A stretch of 32,896 nt of DNA from Actinomortierella ambigua (Eukaryota > Mortierellomycota > Mortierellomycetes > Mortierellales > Mortierellaceae): assembly GCA_016098155.1 (NCBI GenBank), contig JAAAJB010000399.1, positions 1 through 32,896 on the forward strand, in the 5' to 3' direction. The position numbers and the translations under genes are program-made. Position 1 is the first letter of the stretch. Every line of letters begins with the position of its first letter. The notes beneath the pieces were generated by a model. It did not search any database. It had not been told where the DNA came from and saw only the letters and a program-made list of their open reading frames with translations. This document shows positions 27,001 to 32,896 of this stretch, piece after piece.

Positions 27001-28860
27001 CTGGCCGTTGTCTTAGTCACTCGACATGTGGTGAGCGAGAGGCGAGGGAGAGGGAGATTGAAGGAGGCCGATTATCTACTCATAGAGAAGTACGGTGCAC
27101 CATATTCTTCTGCATGGACGCCATAAAAAGCAGGGACGAGGGTTCTTCTCTTTTGAGGGTTTTTCGGCCAATGGATAAGAGGGGAGGAGTGAAGGGAAGG
27201 ATAAGAGAGTGAGGAAGAAGAGAGAGAGTCTCTGCAGCAGTAGGCGATAACGCAGGGGAGAAGAGGGGGGTACATGTTGGAATCCAGGTGTATGTATCTG
27301 CTTTGCTCTCCGCGTGACAACAAAAGGTTAACAACCTGGTGGGAACCTCTTTCCTCAGGCCGATTCATTGGTCCTTGTCCTCTGCTAAAGTTAACCCAAA
27401 CTCAGGCACGCCATTTTTGTCACAAGGGTTTGTTCGTTTCTCTGCTTTCATACTGCTGCTGAACGAGGGTGGTTGTGGTGAGGGCGGGAACGATAGAGGG
27501 AGGGACAAAGAAGATTCCCTCCTCGGACACGAAGGTGGGCGATCGATCATTTGGCGTCTTTTCTTTTGTCTGAAATTACTTCCGTCCCACCTCTTTCTCT
27601 CTCTCTTTTCTCTCTCCCTCTCTTTCCCCTTCCCCCCCGTGGAGATTCATGTTCCCGTATTGCGGGTGGTCTCGACCCCTGTTCCTCATTGTTTGCCCAA
27701 TGTGCTTGTGCTCGAAGAAAAATAGAAAATAGAACGGAAGACGGAGGGACAGAAGAGCCCACCAAGATGCCGAAAACTGTTGGTGTTGTAACAAAGTGGT
27801 CAACAGTTAAACTCTGTGGGCAACGATACCCAACCCCCCTGCTGCTTGTTGCCTGCGATGCACGTACTGTCTAGCCTCAAGGGAAAAAACGGTTGTCTTG
27901 AGAAAAGTGGTCCAAGAAAACAATGAGAGCCGCCAAGTGAAATTGGGCGCCCTTCATTGGGCAACCCTGGCTCCAAGGTCATGCTGCTGCTGGTGTCTCT
28001 TTCTCTTCTTTGTTGCCATGTCAAGCCCTGCTGCTCTCAGTCTCTTTTCCAAAGCCCGTTGCTGCGATTGGGACTTGGAAGGGCTCGTGGACAAATCTGT
28101 GGATAAACACTTTGCAACATTGTTTGTAGTAGAGGTCTCCTCGGGCATCCTTGGCTTGTCTCGGTGGGAGAGTGCAAACGGCAATAGAGAGAAGCTGAGG
28201 AATTGAGAGCATAGGGTCAAGCATGGTTCTTTGAGAAAGGAGGAACTCCAACAAAAAAGTCCTCAGCCTGTGTAGACTATGAGTGTGTGTAAATGTGATT
28301 TCCCCCGACATGACAGCTTATCGATTCGTGAAGTGAACTTCTCTTCCTTTTTTAATCAAAGGTCGATCAAGCTGCAGACTGGAGGGATATCTCTCTTCAT
28401 TTTTTTTTTTTGCTTCGCTCCGCTACGGTACATCTTCAAGTCACTCGATAGGCGGAACAGAGAGGTTCGATTGGGTACAGACAGGAATGACCCATCCTTC
28501 GGCCCCTCCGCCGAGTCGTGAGAACATGGAGGGAGCTTATGAAGGTTGACGCGCTCTCGTGTGTGTGTGTACATAGTGTGTACACTTGTGTTATTTTGTG
28601 TCCCTGTAGCATTTTGCCCAACTTGTCAAGAGCGGGAGAGTACATACGAGACAGTGGGTACCTGGCCGAAGTAATTATTGGATGCTCGAGATAGGGTTTT
28701 TCTTCTGAATGGTAGACTATTGACACTTACACAAAACCACAGAACCTGCTTTGAGGGCATCCAATCTAACCATTCATTCATTCCCTCCCTTCCAAAATCT
28801 CTGCAGGTTCTGGTGGACACTTTCTTTGTAACAAAAACAACCCCAGAAGCTGACGGAATG
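23667..28860. other. gene-poor region, no gene supported
   Basis: About 5.2 kb without an open frame that looks like a conserved protein or a set of exons with matching splice phases. It contains (CT)n near 23998-24027, poly-G at about 26323-26333, poly-C near 26725-26734 and (GT)n near 25974-25990. Several 80-125-codon frames occur on both strands at chance level. A basic 64-residue minus-strand frame near 27954-28148 is the most protein-like. It could hold regulatory DNA for the protease, non-coding RNA or old mobile-element debris, none of which I can show. Confidence 0.6.
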
Positions 28861-28871
28861 GAGCATCCCAC

Positions 28872-28879
28872 TATAAAAG
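28872..28879 (+). promoter_or_regulatory. TATA box of the secreted subtilisin gene
   Basis: TATAAAAG lies about 220 bases upstream of the ATG at 29092, followed by a long CT-rich leader (about 28935-29030), the usual layout of a strongly expressed fungal gene. Confidence 0.65.
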
Positions 28880-29091
28880 CCTGGAAGGCCCCTATCTTTG
28901 AGTTTTTTTTCTTCAGCCATCCAGGACTCCACATAACTTATCCCTACCCTCTCCTTGTCACTCTCGCCACTCCTCCCCTCCCCCTCCCTCTCCTCACCTC
29001 TTAACTTCCCCTTCCAAGTCTTTGACAGACATCCTTCGTATACCCTCTATACCTACCCGTTGTCTTCTACAATCAAAATCACAATTTCAGC

Positions 29092-31798
29092 ATGAAGTTC
29101 ACCTCTGGTCTCATCACGCTGCTGGCCGCTGCCTCCATGGTCTCGGCCGGTAAGCTGAACACGCCCCTCAAGTTCGACGAAAAGAACGTCCACCCTGGCG
29201 GTTTCATCATTGAGTACGAGTCGGGCATCGCCCGCAACAACGCCCGCAACAACCTGCGCGAGCACAAGATTGACTTTGATGTCCGCACCGAGTACAAGAT
29301 CTTCAACGGTGCTGCCATTACGGTCAAGTCCAAGCACAACGGCCGTGAGATTGCTCGTGTTCCCGGTGTCAAGAACGTCTGGCCCATCGTCACCTACAAG
29401 CGCCCCAAGACCTTCAAGCCCACCATCCCCAAGGGTGCCTCCAAGCCCCTCCTGACTTCGGCCCACAACATGACCGGTGTCACTGGTCTTCACAAGAAGT
29501 ACAAGTACACTGGAAAGGGTGTGAAGGTCGCTGTCATCGATACCGGTGTTGATTACAAGCACCCCGCTCTTGGCGGTTGCTTTGGCAAGGGATGCCGTGT
29601 TCGCTACGGTTGGGACTTTGTTGGTGATGACTACAATGGTGACAACGCTCCCAAGGGCGATGGTGATCCCATGGATTGCGATGTAAGTAACATTTGGTGC
29701 AAAATCTCGGACTGTAGCTTCCCTTTTTTTTTTCTTCTTTCGCATGGAACCACAGACTGACATCTAAACTCGACCTTCATTCGTTCTTCTTTCACGTCCA
29801 TTCTAGGGTCACGGTACTCACGTCGCTGGTATCATTGGTGCCGACGCCATGAACGTTGGTGCCCCCAACCCCTTCGTCGGTGTTGCCCCCCAGGTCACCT
29901 TTGGTGCCTACCGTATCTTTGGCTGCGAAGGTGGTGCCTCTAACGATGTCATCATGAACGCCATGGAGCTTGCCCACAACGACGGCATGGACATTATCAA
30001 CATGTCGCTGGGTGGTGGTTCGGCTTACCTGGCTGGTAGCCCCGAGGCTCTCCTCAGTGACCGTCTTGTCAAGGCTGGCACCCATGTTATCGTTGCCGCT
30101 GGTAACGATGGTGATGCCGGTGCCTGGATGGTGTCCGATGCTGGTCTCGGTAACCTGTCCTCGTCCGTTGCGTCCGTTGACAACATTGCCGGCTTCTACT
30201 ACTCGTTCACCTATGGTGGTGCCTCCCACCCTTACGCGCCCTCGAACGCCTGGGGTGACAAGATCATCGCCGCCCCTGCCGGTGCTACCCTCGTCCCCAT
30301 CTTTGAGAAGGACGGCTCCCTCTCTGACGGATGCGACCCTGCCATCTACAAGGGTGTTGATGTCAAGGGCAAGATTGTTCTCGCCCTCGGCGAAGTCACC
30401 CGCTGCAAGTCTGGTGCTCGTGGCGCCAACGCCAAGAATGCCGGCGCTGCTGCCATCCTGGTCCAGTCCACCCCCGTCGGTCTCTCGAACCTGGGTGGCA
30501 ACCCCGACTTCCCCATGGCTGCGACCGAGTTTGCGGCCGGTGAGGAGATGATTGCTGCCTGGCGCAAGGACGCCAAGGGCACCTTCCAGTGGTCCAAGAC
30601 CAAGACTCTTCAGAACATTGAGGGTGGTGGAACCCCTTCGGGCTTCTCGTCCTTTGGTTTTGACGGTGATCTGCGCCTCAAGCCTGATCTGTCGGCTCCT
30701 GGTGGCAACATTCTGTCGACCTACCCCCTGGCCCTGGGCGGATACTCTGTCCTCTCGGGCACATCGATGGCCACGCCCTATGTTGCTGGTGCCCACGCCC
30801 TGTACATCTCGGCCAAGAAGTCCAAGCCTCCCGGTGATGTCCTTCGCCGCATCTTCAAGAACACTGCCACTGAGCTGCACAACCCCCATTCTGAGACTCC
30901 TGCCACTGTTGCCAAGCAGGGTGCTGGTATGATCAACGTTGACCGCGCTCTCCGCACCACCACCACGATCTCGCCCGACAAGATTGAGCTCCTCGACTCG
31001 AAGAACTTTGTCAAGACGGTCACGATCAAGGTCAAGAACCACGGCAAGAAGACCGAGACCTACGACCTGTTCAACGTCGAGTCCGAGTCGATCAATTCTT
31101 ACAACCAGAAGAACGTCTACCCCAACCCCACCCCCGTCATCCAGGCTGACAAGGCCCACGTCAAGTTCTCGAACAACAAGGTCACCATCAAGGCCGGCAA
31201 GACTGCCAGCGTCAAGGTCTACTTCACCGAGCCCAAGACCGGCAGCGCCAACGAGTGGCCCCTGTACTCTGGTTTCATTGTTGCCAAGCCCAAGACCAAG
31301 GGCTCCGTTGCTGTCTCGGTTCCCTATGGTGGTATCAAGGGTGACATCTCCAAGGTCCCCATCATGGATACCGGTCTCGGTCTCCCCGCCATGTTCAGCC
31401 TCGCCGGCACCAGCCTGACGGAGGTCAAGAGCGGCCACAAGTTTGACCTGAAGAAGGAGCGCCCTGCCGTCATCACCCGTCTGGGCTCGCACTCGCCCGA
31501 CCGCACCGTCCGCATCTACGACACCGCCAACAAGTTCCTGGGCTACCTGTACTCGACCACCTCCAACTCCAAGCCCTATGGTCCCGTCGGCCGTGACGCC
31601 AACGTCGATGACTATGGTCGCCTGGTCTTCACCACGTGGGCCTGGGATGGTCGTGTCCTGACCGACAAGACCTCGGTCTCGCCTGTCCAGCTGCCCTCGG
31701 GCACCTACAACGTCGTTGTTGCCTCTCAGCGCAAGTTCACCAAGGGTGCCTACCCTGCTGACTTTGAGGTCTTCAACCTCGGCACCTACTCGATCTAA
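29092..31798 (+). CDS. secreted subtilisin-like serine protease with PA domain (family S8)
   Basis: Exons 29092-29682 and 29807-31798 (124-nt intron) give 860 residues. Residues 1-19 are a signal peptide (MKFTSGLITLLAAASMVSA). An I9-like propeptide follows (about 36-105). The catalytic Asp is D150 (VAVIDTGVDYKHP), His H199 (GHGTHVAG, formed right at the splice junction), the oxyanion Asn N297 (VIVAAGNDG) and Ser S517 (SGTSMATPYVAGA). A protease-associated domain is inserted between Asn and Ser (about 340-440, with VDVKGKIVLALGEVTRCKSG). The C-terminal 300 residues are beta-rich and Fn3-like (TVTIKVKNHGKKTETYDLFN). It resembles the Vpr/C5a-peptidase-like S8 enzymes that fungi release to digest external protein. 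Codons are strongly biased to C-ending forms, as in highly expressed genes. All active-site residues are intact. Confidence 0.97.
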
Positions 31799-32461
31799 GT
31801 GATTTTTTTCCCCTCTTAGACATGCATAGTCCCCTCCACTCCCTTTCTCTTATGCTGCATTCATCCCTCATCTCTTCCTCTCTCTCTCGTCCTCTCTCTC
31901 TCTCTCTCTCTCTCCATGCTATCTTGATAATATAACTTTGGTCCTGGATCGGCTTGTGAGCCAAATGCCAAACTGTTACATACTTTACTTCCAAGGCACC
32001 TTGTTGAAATGTGATACCGAAAATGGGGGTGGGGGAGGTGGGGGAAGGTAAAACAGGCTGGAGACGCTTCGGAGTATGTACAGAAAGCACCAGTCAACGA
32101 TTATCCACAGAAATTATATGTCTTCTATCCACGTCTTTCTTGAGCCTGGCTGTTGACGTCTACTCCATCCCCATCCTGAATATTTTTTTTTGTGTTTGCA
32201 CAGCCTCCATAACTTTGTGCCCTCTATGGCGGACTGTAGACTCATCGAGGATGGGCGACACACATCCGTGCAGTTTGAGAGGATTCGGTTTCCCCACCAA
32301 GTCCCACCCCCTCTCCCAACCCCCTCTCCTACAACTTTGCACAGGTTAAAAATATTGGGGCGACTTTGAATAGCGCGGTTGTTTATATATTCAAAAAGGT
32401 GTGAAAAGATACTTCAGGCGAAGAATAATAGTAATAATACTAATAAAAAAGATTTTCGTGC
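31799..32461. other. convergent 3' spacer
   Basis: Lies between the protease stop (+) and the stop of the cysteine-rich protein gene (-). It holds a (CT)n block at about 31879-31913 and AT-rich DNA near 32380-32455, likely terminator and polyadenylation zones. No gene is supported. Confidence 0.55.
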
Positions 32462-32800
32462 TTAATCGTCACCATCAGCAGGATGGTTTTTATCACCATC
32501 AAGGATTTCACAATAATAGCCTCCTTTGTTGATCCCGCAATTCATAAGCTGTTGGTTGCTGCAAATTGCGTCGCATTTTGTAGACCTGTCTCCGGCGCAG
32601 CCGTATGCGGTCTCAGGTTCGTTACCTGCTGGGTTAAATGAACATATGCCAAGGAGACAATTACAGGTAATAGAGCGATTTTGCTCCACGGTCTCTGCGA
32701 ATGGGTTGCAAATATCTTTTTCCGAATCTGTGCACGGTCTATCGGCTGCAACCATAAGCAGCATAGTCGCGAGCACGGCAAGTGGATGAAGGCACTTCAT
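32462..32800 (-). CDS. small secreted cysteine-rich protein
   Basis: An intronless 112-residue protein. Residues 1-19 are a signal peptide (MKCLHPLAVLATMLLMVAA) with a good cleavage site before DRPC. The mature part has ten Cys at 23, 31, 46, 48, 53, 68, 76, 80, 88 and 97, spaced C-x7-C-x14-C-x1-C-x4-C-x14-C-x7-C-x3-C-x7-C-x8-C, enough for five disulfides, and ends in an acidic tail (DGDKNHPADGDD). One Asn-x-Ser site (N41) is present. I recognise no named family; the size, signal and cysteine density are those of small secreted or effector-like fungal proteins, a class defined by looks, not function. The promoter lies in the last 96 bases of the window and runs into poly-G, so upstream control cannot be judged. 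It faces the secreted protease tail to tail. Confidence 0.75.
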   Translation of the reverse strand: MKCLHPLAVLATMLLMVAADRPCTDSEKDICNPFAETVEQNRSITCNCLLGICSFNPAGNEPETAYGCAGDRSTKCDAICSNQQLMNCGINKGGYYCEILDGDKNHPADGDD

Positions 32801-32896
32801 ACTGTTGCAGGGAAAAAAAAAGGGAGGGAGGGGGGGAGTTGGTTTTTTTTCAAGGTAGGGGGGGGGGGTGCCGGGTGGTTGGGGGGGGGGGGGCGG
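32801..32896. other. poly-G-rich window end
   Basis: The last bases are almost only G with a few T, A and C. This is probably a low-quality contig end rather than a biological element. Confidence 0.6.

Noticed and set aside
29792..31492. 566-codon open frame on the minus strand opposite the protease
   Set aside because: It is a shadow frame created by the C-ending codon bias of the protease gene; it is Gly/Val/Leu-rich with no motifs, whereas the plus strand has the full catalytic triad.
1..32896. CRISPR arrays, insertion sequences, rRNA or telomere repeats
   Set aside because: Looked for on both strands and not seen; repeats present are simple microsatellites, and the gene structure is eukaryotic.

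Overview
The window looks like nuclear DNA of a filamentous fungus. Nearly every gene has short GT-AG introns (about 90-200 nt), the leaders upstream of starts are CT-rich, and the spacers are full of microsatellites and long homopolymers. The conserved proteins (AP-2 mu, NudE, a Derlin with a Cdc48-binding tail, RNase H2C, prefoldin 4) and the PA-domain subtilisin suggest an early-diverging lineage of the Mortierella/Mucoromycota kind. That placement is inference from protein style, not a phylogeny. The poly-G right end and a 10-N gap inside homopolymers suggest a short-read scaffold.

Layout. 1-3.2 kb holds no intact gene, only protein-like minus-strand stretches broken by frame changes. 3.28-5.08 kb (-) is a mitochondrial PPR-type protein. 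6.13-6.78 kb (+) is a small protein with two hydrophobic segments and an acidic tail. 7.78-12.93 kb (-) is NudE, a dynein/LIS1 coiled-coil adaptor in six exons with unusually long, repeat-packed introns. 14.13-15.11 kb (-) is a decayed tandem copy of the intact three-exon glutathione S-transferase at 15.52-16.56 kb (-). 17.16-19.14 kb (-) is the AP-2 clathrin adaptor mu subunit in six exons, probably ending in a six-base exon. 19.15-20.5 kb is spacer with the N gap. 20.50-21.66 kb (-) is a Derlin (four exons), divergent from prefoldin subunit 4 at 21.96-22.80 kb (+, four exons). 23.03-23.67 kb (-) is RNase H2 subunit C. 23.7-29.0 kb is gene-poor. 29.09-31.80 kb (+) is a secreted PA-domain subtilisin-like protease. 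32.46-32.80 kb (-) is a small secreted protein with ten cysteines after its signal peptide.

The genes are mostly unrelated housekeeping functions: vesicle traffic (AP-2 mu), dynein transport (NudE), ER quality control (Derlin), cytosolic folding (prefoldin 4), ribonucleotide removal from DNA (RNase H2C), mitochondrial RNA (PPR) and detoxification (GST). The right end is secretory: a protease and a cysteine-rich protein facing each other tail to tail. I see no clear previously undescribed multi-gene system. The items most worth a second look are the GST tandem pseudogene, the NudE gene architecture, the AP-2 mu terminal microexon and the cysteine-rich secreted protein.
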